Assembly: GCA_002344215.1 (NCBI GenBank)
Contig: DDSV01000052.1
Span: 1-64,000, forward strand
Direction of reading: 5' to 3'
Length of the DNA stretch: 64,000 nt
Source of the DNA: Akkermansiaceae bacterium UBA2381
GTDB taxonomy: Bacteria > Verrucomicrobiota > Verrucomicrobiia > Verrucomicrobiales > DEV007
In this document: piece after piece, positions 12,001-18,700 of the stretch
Layout of the letters: the number at the start of each line of letters is the position of its first letter
How positions within the stretch are numbered: position 1 is the stretch's first letter
The notes under the pieces: model-generated
Databases searched by the model: none
What the model was told of the DNA's origin: nothing
Seen by the model: the letters and a program-made list of their open reading frames with translations, nothing else
Program-made: the position numbers and the translations under genes

Positions 12001-13005
12001 GGAGGCTCCCGCGACAGTGCCTGAAAAGTCCACGAACCCGGTACCACCGACGTTGAGGATTTGGTCGATGTTGATAGCATTGGTGATCGTGAAGGTGGAG
12101 TAGTCGCTGCGAATCCGCGTGTCCGAGGCCAGGTCAATGATGCCGGTGAACTGGGCTCCTTCCCGACCGATGTAGTTGCGGAGCGCGCCCATGTTGCGAA
12201 ACCCCTGCCCGTTCAGCGCGATCGGCTCCGTGCTGAGACTGGCGAACCCCGTTCCGTTTCCAGCGCCAAGATTCGCCGTGCCTGCATCAGCGCGGTCGCT
12301 GTTGATCGCCAGAGTGGCACCTGAATTGACCACCGTCCCCTGCAAAGCACCGGTGGCCCCGAGCACGGCGTTGTCATTGAACGCCTGGGTGATCATGGTA
12401 ATACCATCGTTGAGCGTGGTCACGCCCGTATTGGTGTTCGTGGCGGTGAGAAAAAGAACGCCATCGCCTTCCTTCGTGATTCCACCCGTTCCAGAGAGGA
12501 CACCCGACAGGATCAGCCCTCCATCCTGCACATCGATGGTCACCGGATTGGCGAGTGAGACGTTCGAAGATATCACATCCGTTCCCAGACCTGTCTTGGT
12601 GATGGTTGCCGTTCCCCCGTTGTTAAAGGTCAAACTTCCTCCGGTTCCTGCGGCGATGATATAACTCTGCTGTCCGCTTGTATCCCCGATGTTCAGCACT
12701 CCAAGTGTCACCGCCCCGTTCAAATTGATCGTCTGATGCCCCAACAGATTCAGCAAATTAAGATTGGCGATGTCTCCAATCGCATTCGGAATTGCCGCCG
12801 GAGAAGAGTGTAAGGTGTTTTCATTCCAATTGAAGAGATTCTGCCACGAATAGATCCCCGGAAGACCAGTCTGCGAGACACCCCAGTCAGCGTCTGTCGC
12901 ACGGACACCGGACCCCAAAAGCCCGAAAACAATGACAACGCATGTAAAGGCGAAAATCGATTGAGACGCAGATTTTCGAAACTGCGATCTTTGCTGATGG
13001 TTCAT
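1..13005 (-). CDS. Giant autotransporter-associated beta-strand repeat protein (3' end outside window)
   Basis: One open frame of 4335 codons starts at the ATG at 13005 and is still open at the left edge, so the C-terminus is missing. The N-terminus (MNHQQRSQFRKSASQ, then a hydrophobic stretch to about residue 36 ending VRA) is an export signal. The rest is Gly/Asn/Thr/Val-rich and built of repeated units such as GTNTLTVGND, ITKTGLGT and LSGVLSGTGGITKEGDG, typical of the autotransporter-associated beta-strand repeat (PATR) that forms parallel beta-helices. Such proteins are usually secreted or on the surface. Whether a beta-barrel or a PEP-CTERM-like sorting tail follows cannot be seen. The frame is the same at both ends, and the mirrored open frames on the plus strand all lie in the matching antisense frame, which argues against a frameshift. 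No good ribosome site precedes the start. Substrate or adhesion role is unknown. Confidence 0.9.
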   Translation of the reverse strand, partial: MNHQQRSQFRKSASQSIFAFTCVVIVFGLLGSGVRATDADWGVSQTGLPGIYSWQNLFNWNENTLHSSPAAIPNAIGDIANLNLLNLLGHQTINLNGAVTLGVLNIGDTSGQQSYIIAAGTGGSLTFNNGGTATITKTGLGTDVISSNVSLANPVTIDVQDGGLILSGVLSGTGGITKEGDGVLFLTATNTNTGVTTLNDGITMITQAFNDNAVLGATGALQGTVVNSGATLAINSDRADAGTANLGAGNGTGFASLSTEPIALNGQGFRNMGALRNYIGREGAQFTGIIDLASDTRIRSDYSTFTITNAINIDQILNVGGTGFVDFSGTVAGASTINKFGVSGIRFRNVTAAGGYSGVINLELGEIRSDYSSDTLANQPYSAVSALNLRNSWLRMAFGNAAGSPTADGNTNSTPDSRFSTTAPISMTASQIFIDNASFSGTSSVFFDYAVLQNLGVTTMNSGHNRIGFRSADTGSVTLTFANLLNPNPGTTLELHVDSLIGAALGTGAKHRILNSVLELGGTVPFVGGWAYSAADFLKYVPTGSGGFGYTELVAADNAVNTAEGTWASGQNIFVDSANRTLTLNTTIQSLKIAGATDRTVGGAPGTTLVIESGGIITLDDGHTISVPTLTAGAGGNFTLYDIAWSFNTIRSVIADNGGNPVSLVKTAANTTRFLGNNTYTGTTYINEGMFQDIVGTRNQQALGSGNLNITGSPNTQAVYENDNDFTRALGVGVGEVQLTGGGGIGGGSAGFGAYGAPIDLNFGGAGATVTWGTAAFDPGIFTLNGGNATHVLTMVNSLDLGGEQRYIRLDGNASGGNRAVMGTITGAITNGGIVKRGGGVLFFDAAKTYEAGTYIQEGELWLRNAGTAGANVISNNIEVGPSARLKIDDPSNIGSRQAIIMQNADDNNASAIAFGPGYGNGSDIKFHSLLTQNGIVQTGPYDITLANTQSGNDRRNRVAVQISGLHDFSTDLPGQIKAVAPDVEAWFGADTGNGTYTGTTITATGRTKTGGNQWFRLGTGGGTFTIASANVLDGVYPLIVGAEDNTGRTNIGGVVYLPNAQNYTGTVSQTVGTALTAGNLIGSGGILVVGQNGALNAADNNISLRGGEIRLGLDPNNSHLGQTDTQYASRNIFVKSANAVFRTIPIGGGYFGNLTLNDFTMRMDDADRVFTVNRIGTTYINTIFNGAVTLENGATARGAYFDVGDDNNFHSGLGNLTFNGVISQTGAGAVNLRKRQGGVLVLSNDNTYLGETRIEQGRLVLNHTGAAGGVGSNIIMEMTNDRRGDLEFRIDGAGPFIYENNIVTQGNDGGETRVITVGSFSGSSADQLVRLNGNLTIGHGGAHVANGTGSSAIYFDGFDGYDFEVTGTTTLNRSITFRTRGAITTLSGVVSGAAANTLEKAEQGTLILSNNNTYAGNTDIYNGYLVAAHDNAFGTAVSNITFAASSSFSQILASGVRNISRNFINSATGSSQTLGGLDGGAKTFSGNVNLSARGLNLVSVTGGDTTFTGIISGSGSGGITKVGNGTVILNPTVGNTFTSGVNINNGTLIGEAKGAGNSFGTNNVFTIVNGTLRLNNNTGAANATASTGALNITTGNAALIVDSTGAGGNTTTLTFGSLARTNSATLTLKGITTGLGGATNEIVAFTAAPGVSNGTIGTWAAIQDSGSNAAHFAGVSGGNIVTATYTASGVDLDSAAGATDLLDITGGTLTADRSVYAFRTAPGGNVALGGFVLNLGNPNSGTAGQAGMILNGGADVTGGTVNFGTNVLSVYTDDAAVSTLGSALANFRVNTSNTLSTLFIKFGPGTLELSNPNNSFQGNIQVNQGTLSLTAANVIPTFANLNAVTGSVVTIQPGASVLLNNHNQEFGNLAGTSVVSVVQNTGGILNLGTATLTVGREGSSTTFSGQIAGGAGSTIIKIGGGRLTLDNWDTAMPNSLGTLDIAQGIVLSHLGDQSWATPTGFANSIPSTTTILLRGGEWEAYVNGDNTSNFQLIKLGHNIIHQGGNSTLDTNRVQAGNSNKILAFGNLTLDKQLFLVTGGNAIYPRFDGITTLADHARIQTDAPLLLNGTITGNYTLTKTGGSNLEIGADNSAWSGGTVATDGTILFGTRMPEDASRYMAGTNLFAYSATANLGTGDIVINRNTSIRINAPSNVLTGQGQRVQLFGDLRGNLPRVDIGVDAPLTGYGLRSTGDGALNLGLHDGFYTRTIDQSTLGNGKWGIGAWDTTFYTASTLGAGVDNVFRFLGTNGVLGITQSNALSGNASLWVGAPQHDNGFALGNTSAQIRLYGDQSYTGNTIIFRSDNTGNTNNFLSILGDSQSPVFDVYGRLEFRGDGRATRDDGSQFNIVNLFPGSHLRLDYSMDVNDTMLISRLDNSNLGLESDENKWGDTTAMLLRGATINLINSSGRQNQERVGGITVEQGSAVYLERNSTNGQIVLSTPSVTRVGQATFDVRVNADELGRVDLQGQKFFIDNGASMLDAQSMLPAWMINPFSNSFLTYNADFGVQNLTFTQSSGAVGTGAAFLAGLTSNDIASYNITTGDATLAGTANVWALRISHEAASNDTTLTGGQINIHSGGLIVDNRDNARVNFDTTNLYFGNGTTAVEGIIFSDQNGITTRIGGVVTANNLTHHGAGQLHLTNVSNAITGNIQMNGGTLFADGAGTLGNASITIAGDWLQNNDGQQMAEIRLRTNNNANTTFNNAVILAANMPYARLFAERYTGTATSASLVTIPTLTILGSNNLQGSSLIVNNSTGTNAANVHAIEVSGATIVNGTAAFGLHIQSQRLELSGTLSTPDGATLIKSGDGQLRIEGDNAGWTGPVTLNRGEIAAIANAGNQFGTGDYTLNFGQIRMQSDTARSFFASAGQDITVAGAISFGSNRNGATAERNMTIGANGGGNLFRTVNGAHVRFFSDSFGDDHLLESNLIINDSAVLYNDSTDLRFQGELLGGGRLTKAGIWYTYLNENTAGGNAGFSGIWDLQRGSVVQQQTNDTLGGVGSSIVIRAGAALGVHSTAAFGTGFGVTSVTRNTTHLPVLGVRTIANFTSILDSYNGKFIGTGFGVVAIDNNQSLTVDPNMSARFGGNWFLGSNNGNGNLTANSVTPWGAGNAQFLLGGGGASITLNPATANSDQFAGANQMVIGSANNVFGYATVAFGANGNNSYSGGTLVTRTRNMDGGYRGAVLALQGGAIGTGTTFRTTLGTGTVDVFGEVRIEGSSGTAVATGGLTNANTWIFHPNSRIRFDNQTPFTGSGTTGNQAAGTIGGGGRWADSVGITLDGAVLDLVGDNTDHAANREIIGDLTVSRGAEVVVRRNTGFGAELITSNLFRGSSTATLMLRHDADLLGDAGSVNTDRFIVSSGAGGAAGQVPVTNNMVDPWIVSRSQNQFLKYDATLGFQIITEGGAPANYISSAATTLDTSVLLLNNGTEILDATANPATLGDNLDLHALRVSRDINVSADGQFNQIIIRSGGLMQAANTPTINADLYFGALGDGTGQALVWANNNTLQINGRIFASEVVKSGTAFLNVRSDQAQFTGNWNINGGGIQFLTPNSASTGQVILNGSHMADNDNTTNLTEVRYNYNSGTPDLFTWGGGGITAYDINRIYVVTANDRLQQISNIALRTTNLVAGTGQEGTLFFQVDGSRSTVRTGTVTLHDHYLIHVESGTFGTGATTGVQFGVGAGTGGLNNQGLFDLRKVGDGMLSLGDNTLSFTGNRTITVGEGSIRALHSGAFGGAGNTLKVNSTGVLEIAVAGFAPVATMTMDAGSAERWAVDGARAGNHTLSQGVSLQVMHSQSGTKTIDLNGGSIMGYLPRDWDQVAVIHTLGSGITINLTSDSFLGQPYATSSNGLWDLSSIYDQGKINTTTGSNPTDPALRGSYLQIDGVIQGNGGLTKLGQDIILLNGANTYTGATTIENGILQIGRNDALPTGTDLIMETSSGLFDLNGFDQEVASLSGDAGSINNGAFDFNTLTVNQATNTIYSGTIDGNVRVRKTGSGTLTFTPVTPLGSTTDGSGYRGGTIIEEGKIAIAIDTALGFVPLNADADNLTLAGGTLRALASFTLAQNRGVLLGAGGGTVEVDPTFTAGIDGSITGADDLSKTGTGALQLNNTANTYTGDTHIIEGVLLGGGDDTLAALSRHIVHGNIASSGTLDLNGANQTIGSLATAGATPFTATVALGTNTLTVGNDRTQNAVYAGIITGSGIFRVNGNGALQTLAVTNNSAQGWNTEIANGILNVALNGKLGSGTVTLGIVGVSGADDFTGLNLGGATSLANNITITNVNTVGSVSLTASGGSASSLTGTIALGRDTFVGATSGSELGLTGNISGAGRLVKVDAGT

Positions 13006-13726
13006 AAGTTTCAAAAAAGAGAAAGAGGGCCATTTTCCTGACAAAACCATTTTCCCCACCGCGCTGAAACATTGGGAGTATCTGGCACTAAGGAATCTGC
13101 GGCGGATACTGCACTGTGATGAGCCATCAGCGCAAAAGACTCCGCTTGTAGCGGAAACCGCTTCTTCTTCTGGATCTTGTAGCGAATTACCTGCTAAAGA
13201 AGATGACTGCAGACTTCGCTAGAAGAGCCAAATCAACACCGCAGGCATCCAGGAGGAATGACATCCTCTCAGAATCGGGGTAATTTCTGTAGATCTGCGA
13301 AGAACAGGGACAGGAGAAAAAATGTTTATCTCACGGTCCTCCTCTCGACCGGCTTAGCCGGAGAATTCTGCGGTCATTTCTTGAATTCTCGTGAAGATCC
13401 AGCCACATGACCTGACTCTGAAGGAGACGAGATGAACACAATACATCGACTGCGGCGGTCGCTTCGAGGGCCGGATTGTCGACTTCAGTTCCTCGACCAT
13501 GATCCGGTCGCAACCCGTTGATCGGAGCCGGCCGTTTCGGAGCAGGCGTCAAGCCTTCGGCAGACCGGACGAAAGTCAACTCCCTCACCTCCCTGAAACA
13601 ACGGACATCCCAATGGACAGGGATGATTCGATTCCTCCAATTTTATACCCGGAGACAGCTCTCCATTCGAGGCGATTTTCAAGAGAGGTCCCGTGACCCG
13701 GGACGAGGCGTTTGAGGTTCAACGGA
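13006..13726. other. Long intergenic stretch without a supported gene
   Basis: About 720 bases between the esterase gene and the start of the giant repeat protein, both read on the minus strand. Short open frames exist on both strands (about 60-85 codons), but none has a recognisable product or ribosome site. A short inverted repeat (GTCCCG/CGGGAC, about 13688-13704) follows the esterase stop but lacks a T-run, so it is at best a weak terminator. The promoter of the giant gene must lie in this stretch or further upstream; no convincing -35/-10 pair was found. Confidence 0.5.
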
Positions 13727-15280
13727 CTACCTATCCTCCGGCTCAACTGCCACGGGTTGAACGACAATATCATCCAGTTCGATGGCATCGTTTCCTCCAT
13801 TCTGCATCCAGAGCAGCTTGCGCTTACCTTCTTTAAAGCCGGTTCGACTCAGCGTCTTCGTCCAGGCCGCGCCATCCAGGGAAACGGTCACTTCCTCGCC
13901 CCGGAAGACGAGACTCACCTCATGCCAGGCGTTTTCAGAAAGATCGACTTTTTCCATCGGCAGGATTTCATTGAGCCGGTAGGCACCGCTGAGCGGATCG
14001 GCGTCCTTTCCCACCTTCTGCCGCTGCGGATGATTTGGATCGAGCGAATGCCCGTCGACGTGGAGTTCGACTCCATGACGGAGCAGCTTAACCCGCAGAA
14101 GATGGTCAACGCTGCCAAATCCATCATCACCGTCGACAAAGAACCAGAGCCATCCGCCCGGTCCGGTATGACGGTAGCGAAAGGAAATTTCGAGGTCATC
14201 CCCGTCAACCGGCAGGTAGACCATGGGCGGGTATTTGCCACCGCTTTCCCCCTGCGTCCTCATCACTCCATCGCGGACTTCGGTGTTCTTGTTAGGGAGA
14301 AAGGTGCTGAACCGCTTCGGATTGAAATCCTCTCCGAAGGACTCGGAAAAAGCCGACAAAGCTGGCCCTTTCAGATGTTTCGCAAAAAAATCATCGGCCG
14401 CTTCGACACAATGATTGAAGGCCTTTTGCTGCCCGAGAAAGGCGTGTGGCGCTTCGGGAATGAGATTCAGACCAGTCGGAATGCCGAGCTTTTCCAGATC
14501 GGCACGGGCCTCAACGGCGTGCGTACTGGGGTCGTCGAGTTCACCTGCCATGAAGAGGAGCGGCGGGTCCGCTTTGTCGAGATGATGACGCGGCGAGGCG
14601 AGGGCATAGGTCGCAGGAATCGCAGCCTGCGAATCGCCGAGAAAAGTCCGGTAAAAGGGATCATCGGTTTTTCCGCTGAGTTCGGCGATGCGATCCGACT
14701 CCAGATCGCTCTGCGCGCCCATCGCGAGACAGGCCTGTACCGCGCTGGATTGGTCAGCATGACCGCCCTCTCCTTCCAGTTCCGGCACTCCCGCACTCGT
14801 CGCGAGGAGCGCGGCAAGATGCCCCCCCGCCGAGAGTCCCGTCACGCCGATTTTCGCGGCATCGATACCATAGGTCTTCGCTTCGGCTCTCAGCCAGCGG
14901 ACCGCCGCCTTGGCATCCTGAATTGCCGCGGGGAATTTCGCCTCGCCGCTGAGCCGGTAGCTGATCGTCACCGCGACATAACCGCGCGAAGCGAAGGCCA
15001 TCGCGAGATTTGTCATCGAGGACCGCTCACCCTTGAACCAGCCGCCTCCGTGAATGCAGACGATCGCCGGACGCGGAGGTCCCGCTGTCTTCGGCCGATA
15101 AAGGTCGAGAGACATTTCCCGATCGCCATAGCGGGCATAGATCAGATTCGGGTGGGACTCAAGCGAGGTCACGACCGCGTCAGGCAACTTCGTCAGAGCT
15201 GGCTTTGCCGGTGCGGGAGCCGTCTCCTGGCCGGCGACGTTCATCAAGGTAAGAAGAGAAAGAGCGACGAGGCGTTTCAT
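13727..15280 (-). CDS. Secreted alpha/beta-hydrolase (esterase-like) with C-terminal LamG/DUF1080-like domain
   Basis: 517 aa. The chosen start is the ATG at 15280 (MKRLVALSLLTLMNVAGQ), which gives a clean signal peptide; a TTG at 15301 would only add seven residues. Residues about 45-300 are an alpha/beta-hydrolase of the BD-FAE/esterase-lipase type: oxyanion motif HGGGW at 77-81, nucleophile motif GLSAGG with Ser150, a likely acid in GELDDPS (about 249) and His in PHAF (about 279). Residues about 320-510 resemble the jelly-roll domain seen in the three genes just upstream (forms such as WHEVSLVF and ELHVDGHS). It is probably an exported carbohydrate esterase or peptidase-like hydrolase. It is the last gene of a ten-gene minus-strand run, 17 bases after the previous stop. 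Confidence 0.75.
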   Translation of the reverse strand: MKRLVALSLLTLMNVAGQETAPAPAKPALTKLPDAVVTSLESHPNLIYARYGDREMSLDLYRPKTAGPPRPAIVCIHGGGWFKGERSSMTNLAMAFASRGYVAVTISYRLSGEAKFPAAIQDAKAAVRWLRAEAKTYGIDAAKIGVTGLSAGGHLAALLATSAGVPELEGEGGHADQSSAVQACLAMGAQSDLESDRIAELSGKTDDPFYRTFLGDSQAAIPATYALASPRHHLDKADPPLLFMAGELDDPSTHAVEARADLEKLGIPTGLNLIPEAPHAFLGQQKAFNHCVEAADDFFAKHLKGPALSAFSESFGEDFNPKRFSTFLPNKNTEVRDGVMRTQGESGGKYPPMVYLPVDGDDLEISFRYRHTGPGGWLWFFVDGDDGFGSVDHLLRVKLLRHGVELHVDGHSLDPNHPQRQKVGKDADPLSGAYRLNEILPMEKVDLSENAWHEVSLVFRGEEVTVSLDGAAWTKTLSRTGFKEGKRKLLWMQNGGNDAIELDDIVVQPVAVEPEDR

Positions 15281-15297
15281 AAGGCAGAAAGTATAAG

Positions 15298-15915
15298 TCA
15301 ACGTTGGGTCGGAGCTACGATCTTGAGCGAACGGAATTCCAGCGCCCCGGCCTTTTCCCCCTCGGGACCACCGGAATCGCCACCGAGCCCGAAGGTGAGT
15401 TTCTCTTCGGCGATACAGTCGTGGGTTACCTCATAGGTCCGGCCGTCAACTACGGCGGTAAAGGTGGATCCGGCGAAAGTGATTTTGACCTCGTGCCATT
15501 CTCCCCTGGAAAGCGTGTTCGGCTCTTTCAGCAGTTCCAGCGTCTCCCCTTTCTTCGGATGGGCGAGGATACGCACGGTGTCCCCGGCCATAACGAGATG
15601 CACGAGATGACCGCGTTCCTGAGAGCCGTTGAAAATGATCCCGGCGAATGTCGCCCCCCGCTCCAGACGGAACGCGCAGGTGAGGGTTGCGTCTTTGAAA
15701 GGGAACTTCCGCATCTTCACCGGTCCGTGTCGGCGCTCCCCCGACTCGAATCCGCGGAGGATACCGTCCTTGACCGCCCAGGTGCCGAGGCCCCAGAACC
15801 AGTCCGGGGAGAGTTCAGTCGTGAACGATTCCTCGAGCAGGGCCTCGTCAGCCGCGAGGCCAGCGGGCGCGCAGAGGAGACAAACGAACAGGCAGATCAG
15901 TGGAAAAGACTTCAT
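15298..15915 (-). CDS. Exported LamG/DUF1080-like protein
   Basis: 205 aa with an N-terminal signal peptide (MKSFPLICLFVCLLCAPAGLA, cleavage near residue 21). The mature part looks like a single concanavalin-like jelly-roll of the DUF1080/3-keto-disaccharide hydrolase family: WAVKDGILRG, ATLTCAFRLERG, WHEVKITFAG and FTAVVDGRTYEV are typical strand motifs. It starts inside the stop of the preceding gene (4-base ATGA overlap), which suggests translational coupling. It is the third of three similar small paralogues in a row. DUF1080 proteins often bind or cleave sugars, but no catalytic residues can be assigned here. Confidence 0.65.
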   Translation of the reverse strand: MKSFPLICLFVCLLCAPAGLAADEALLEESFTTELSPDWFWGLGTWAVKDGILRGFESGERRHGPVKMRKFPFKDATLTCAFRLERGATFAGIIFNGSQERGHLVHLVMAGDTVRILAHPKKGETLELLKEPNTLSRGEWHEVKITFAGSTFTAVVDGRTYEVTHDCIAEEKLTFGLGGDSGGPEGEKAGALEFRSLKIVAPTQR

Positions 15916-16568
15916 CGAGCCACTTTTCCTTTGCCGGCTTTCCAGATCGTCACCTCTTTGAACTGAGCCCCCTGCCCTTTCACAATCAACGCAACGAGGC
16001 CCTTCGCATCGGCAAATCGTTCGTGCCGCGCCTCAATGACATGACCGTCGATCTTCGCGCGGTAGTGGTCACCGCTGATCTCGATGGTGAGGTCGTGCCA
16101 GGCCTCAGGATCGATCGGGGTTTTCATTTCCGCGATCTTCACCGCCTTGGTTGTTTTAGAGATGCCCGACATGTGCTGGATCCAGATCGCGTCGGGACTG
16201 ATGAAGGTCCGCGCGAGATGATGATGCGGAGCGATCGTGTCGCGGCAGCCGAAGGCGACATGTCCGGCCCCGCCGAGACGAAAGCGGGCCGTGATAACGA
16301 GGTCGCTCGCGTCGATCCGGTAGGTGCAGGACGAGGGGTGCTTGTCCTCGGGCAGCTCGTCCCCGTGCAGGGCGCCGTCATTGACAGTCCACTCGCCGAT
16401 GGAAGCCTGCCATCCGCTGATATTTCCTTTGCGGGTCGCCGGAGTGTCCTCGTCAAAGGGTGTTGCGACGATCAGCTCGAGAGGTCCGGAGATTTTCGTC
16501 TCGGGAGGTGTCTGCGCATGAACCGGGAGCACGGCAAGCGCGAGCAGGAGAAATAGTGCGGACTTCAT
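15912..16568 (-). CDS. Exported LamG/DUF1080-like protein
   Basis: 218 aa. Signal peptide MKSALFLLLALAVLPVHAQ, then a jelly-roll-like domain with GEWTVNDGALHGDELPEDKHPS, VITARFRLGGAGHVAFGCRD and WHDLTIEISGDHYRAKIDGH. It is clearly related to the neighbours on both sides, in particular the GDELPEDKH segment, which matches VNLPEEKH in the 16589-17191 protein. The stop overlaps the next start by four bases. Function is unknown; carbohydrate binding or hydrolysis is inferred from the family and from the glycan-related operon. Confidence 0.65.
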   Translation of the reverse strand: MKSALFLLLALAVLPVHAQTPPETKISGPLELIVATPFDEDTPATRKGNISGWQASIGEWTVNDGALHGDELPEDKHPSSCTYRIDASDLVITARFRLGGAGHVAFGCRDTIAPHHHLARTFISPDAIWIQHMSGISKTTKAVKIAEMKTPIDPEAWHDLTIEISGDHYRAKIDGHVIEARHERFADAKGLVALIVKGQGAQFKEVTIWKAGKGKVAR

Positions 16569-16588
16569 GGGAAGGGATGGATTGAAGA

Positions 16589-17191
16589 TCAGGCGCCGGC
16601 CTTGACCCCGCTGATACGCAGGTTCCGGATTTTCACTCCATCACCGGCGGCGAGCCAGCTGCGCTTTTTGGCGGTGGCGAGGTAGGGATGCTCAGCGCTC
16701 AGATCCTTCCCGTTCAGGCTTGCCGCCATTTTGTCACCCGTCCACTCGACGCGCAGGCGATGCCATTTCTCCGGCTTCGCCTCGACCTTGAGAGTGGCGA
16801 TGGTGTGGGAGGGCTTCACCGAATCCTCGGCGATGCTCATGCTGGACGCATTGATGACAACACGGCCGATATGCTTGTCGGAATCACAACCGACGAGAAT
16901 GTTTCCCGGACCGGCAAACTGAAACTCCAGTTCGATGACCGCACTCTCAAGCCCGACGAGATGATGGAGCACCGGGATATGTTTTTCCTCGGGGAGATTG
17001 ACCACCGAGATCTCACCGTCGACGGGCGTCCACTCGCCTTTGGAAATGCGGAAGCTCTCATCGAGCGGTGCCTTCAGGTCCGGCGACGCGATGAGGGCGG
17101 GCGCTTCGGAGAGAAGGAGCGGCTTCTCGTCGCGGGCTGAAGCGGCGAGGGTAATGCTTAAACAAAGGGCGGTGAGAGGGAAGTGTTTCAT
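16589..17191 (-). CDS. Exported LamG/DUF1080-like protein
   Basis: 200 aa. Signal peptide MKHFPLTALCLSITLAASA, then a small jelly-roll-like domain (GEWTPVDGEISVVNLPEEKH, VIELEFQFAGPGNILVGCD, WHRLRVEWTGDKMAASLNGK). Both this protein and its downstream paralogue carry a GxxxVGCD/AFGCRD strand and a D-K-H motif, so they probably arose by tandem duplication. It lies 45 bases after the DUF1501 gene and 20 bases before the next paralogue. No catalytic function can be assigned. Confidence 0.6.
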   Translation of the reverse strand: MKHFPLTALCLSITLAASARDEKPLLLSEAPALIASPDLKAPLDESFRISKGEWTPVDGEISVVNLPEEKHIPVLHHLVGLESAVIELEFQFAGPGNILVGCDSDKHIGRVVINASSMSIAEDSVKPSHTIATLKVEAKPEKWHRLRVEWTGDKMAASLNGKDLSAEHPYLATAKKRSWLAAGDGVKIRNLRISGVKAGA

Positions 17192-17236
17192 GGGGTATCT
17201 GCGGGTAACTTCCTCTCAATGACAGATTCCCGACTT

Positions 17237-18700
17237 TCAGGCAAGCACGTCTTTGATGACGTGGCCGTGGACATCGGTGAGCCGCCGCTCGAAACCGTTG
17301 TGGTAATAAGTGAGCCGCTCGTGATTCAGCCCGAGAAGATGCAGAATCGTCGCGTGGAAATCGTAGACCGTAGCGACGTCCTTGACCGCCCGGTAACTGA
17401 ACTCGTCGGTCTCGCCGTAGCTGAATCCCTTTTTCACTCCGGCCCCCATCATCCACGTGGTGAATCCGTCAGGGTTGTGGTCGCGTCCGCTCGCCCCTTT
17501 CTGAAAGGTCGGCATACGACCGAACTCGGTCGTCCAGACCACAAGCGTGTCCTCGAGGAGCCCGCGCCGTTTCATATCCTTGAGCAGGGCCGCGCAGGGC
17601 TGATCGAGTACGGGGCCGTGCTTGCTGTACTGGTCAACGAGGGCCTTGTGGCCGTCCCAGTTGCTGACTCCTTCACCGCCGGTCTGATAGGCTCCATTGA
17701 AGAGCTGCACAAAACGCACCCCTTTTTCGATCAAACGTCTAGCGAGGATGCAGTTTTTTGCAAAGCTGGCCTTGAGCGGATTGCTGGTGTCATCGGCCCC
17801 GTATTCCTTGAGCAGGCTCGCCGGTTCGGTCGAGAGATCGGTGACTTCGGGCACACTCAGTTGCATGCGGGCGGCGAGTTCGTAACTCGAGATTCGTGCC
17901 GCAAGTTCAGTGTCACCGGGGAACTGCTCGAGATGGCGTTCGTTGATCCGCTTCAGAAAATCGCGCGACGCGAGGTCCGTCTTTTTGCTGGTGCCGCCGG
18001 GGATGTCGAGATTTCCGAGCGGCTTCAGGGCGTTAAACTCCGTGCCTTGAAAAGCGGCGGGAAGAAAGCCGGGCCCCCAGTTGTTCACGCTCGATTGCGG
18101 AGTTCCGCGCGGGTCCGATATGGCGACATAGGCCGGCAGGTTTTCATTGGCCGTACCGAGCGCCCAGGTCGTCCAGGCACCCATCGAGGGGAATCCATCA
18201 AGGGTGTATCCCGTCGACATGAAATTTTCGCCCGGACCGTGCGTATTCGTCTTGCCCGTCATCGAGTGGATAAAACACATCTCGTCGGCGAGCTCGGCGA
18301 GATGCGGGACCAGATCGGATACCATCTTGCCTGATTCACCCCGCGGCTTGAACTCCCACGGGCTTTTTGTCAGCATCCCCTGCTCACCCTGAAAGGTGAT
18401 GATCTTGTCCGCGCCCGGCATCGGCTGGCCGTGGCGTTTGATGAGCTCGGGCTTGTAGTCAAAGGTGTCGATCTGGCTGCATGCTCCCGCACAGAAGATG
18501 ACGAGCACGTTTTTTGCCTTTGCCGGATGGTGTCCATGGCGGGCGGCAAAGGGTTGTCCCGGGTGAATGTCAGGACGAATCGGTCCACCCGACGCGGAGG
18601 CGAGGAGCTTCTCATCCTGAAGCAAACTCGCCAGAGCGATCCCGCCGAGTCCGTGAGCGGTGTGGCCAAGAAAGTTTCTCCGATTCAGAAAGGTATTCAT
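17237..18700 (-). CDS. DUF1501 Tat-exported protein (sulfatase/phosphatase-like fold)
   Basis: 487 aa. The N-terminus MNTFLNRRNFLGHTAHGLGG has the twin-arginine RRNFL motif, so it is probably exported folded by Tat. The body matches DUF1501, a family related to the alkaline-phosphatase/sulfatase fold: KNVLVIFCAGACSQIDTFD near residue 60, a middle segment RFVQLFNGAYQ, VVWTTEFGRMP and GRDHNPDGFTTWM. The family is very common in Planctomycetes and Verrucomicrobia, nearly always next to a PSCyt1/DUF1549/DUF1553 protein, as here, where the upstream gene overlaps by four bases (ATGA). The biochemical role is not established. Confidence 0.85.
   Translation of the reverse strand: MNTFLNRRNFLGHTAHGLGGIALASLLQDEKLLASASGGPIRPDIHPGQPFAARHGHHPAKAKNVLVIFCAGACSQIDTFDYKPELIKRHGQPMPGADKIITFQGEQGMLTKSPWEFKPRGESGKMVSDLVPHLAELADEMCFIHSMTGKTNTHGPGENFMSTGYTLDGFPSMGAWTTWALGTANENLPAYVAISDPRGTPQSSVNNWGPGFLPAAFQGTEFNALKPLGNLDIPGGTSKKTDLASRDFLKRINERHLEQFPGDTELAARISSYELAARMQLSVPEVTDLSTEPASLLKEYGADDTSNPLKASFAKNCILARRLIEKGVRFVQLFNGAYQTGGEGVSNWDGHKALVDQYSKHGPVLDQPCAALLKDMKRRGLLEDTLVVWTTEFGRMPTFQKGASGRDHNPDGFTTWMMGAGVKKGFSYGETDEFSYRAVKDVATVYDFHATILHLLGLNHERLTYYHNGFERRLTDVHGHVIKDVLA

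Noticed and set aside
586..12324. Many plus-strand open frames (for example 2992-3870 and 9625-10899) opposite the giant repeat gene
   Set aside because: All lie in the frame that exactly mirrors the codons of the minus-strand repeat protein and have no recognisable product; they result from its codon bias.
13712..15436. 574-codon plus-strand open frame
   Set aside because: Antisense shadow of the esterase gene, whose catalytic motifs and signal peptide on the minus strand are convincing.
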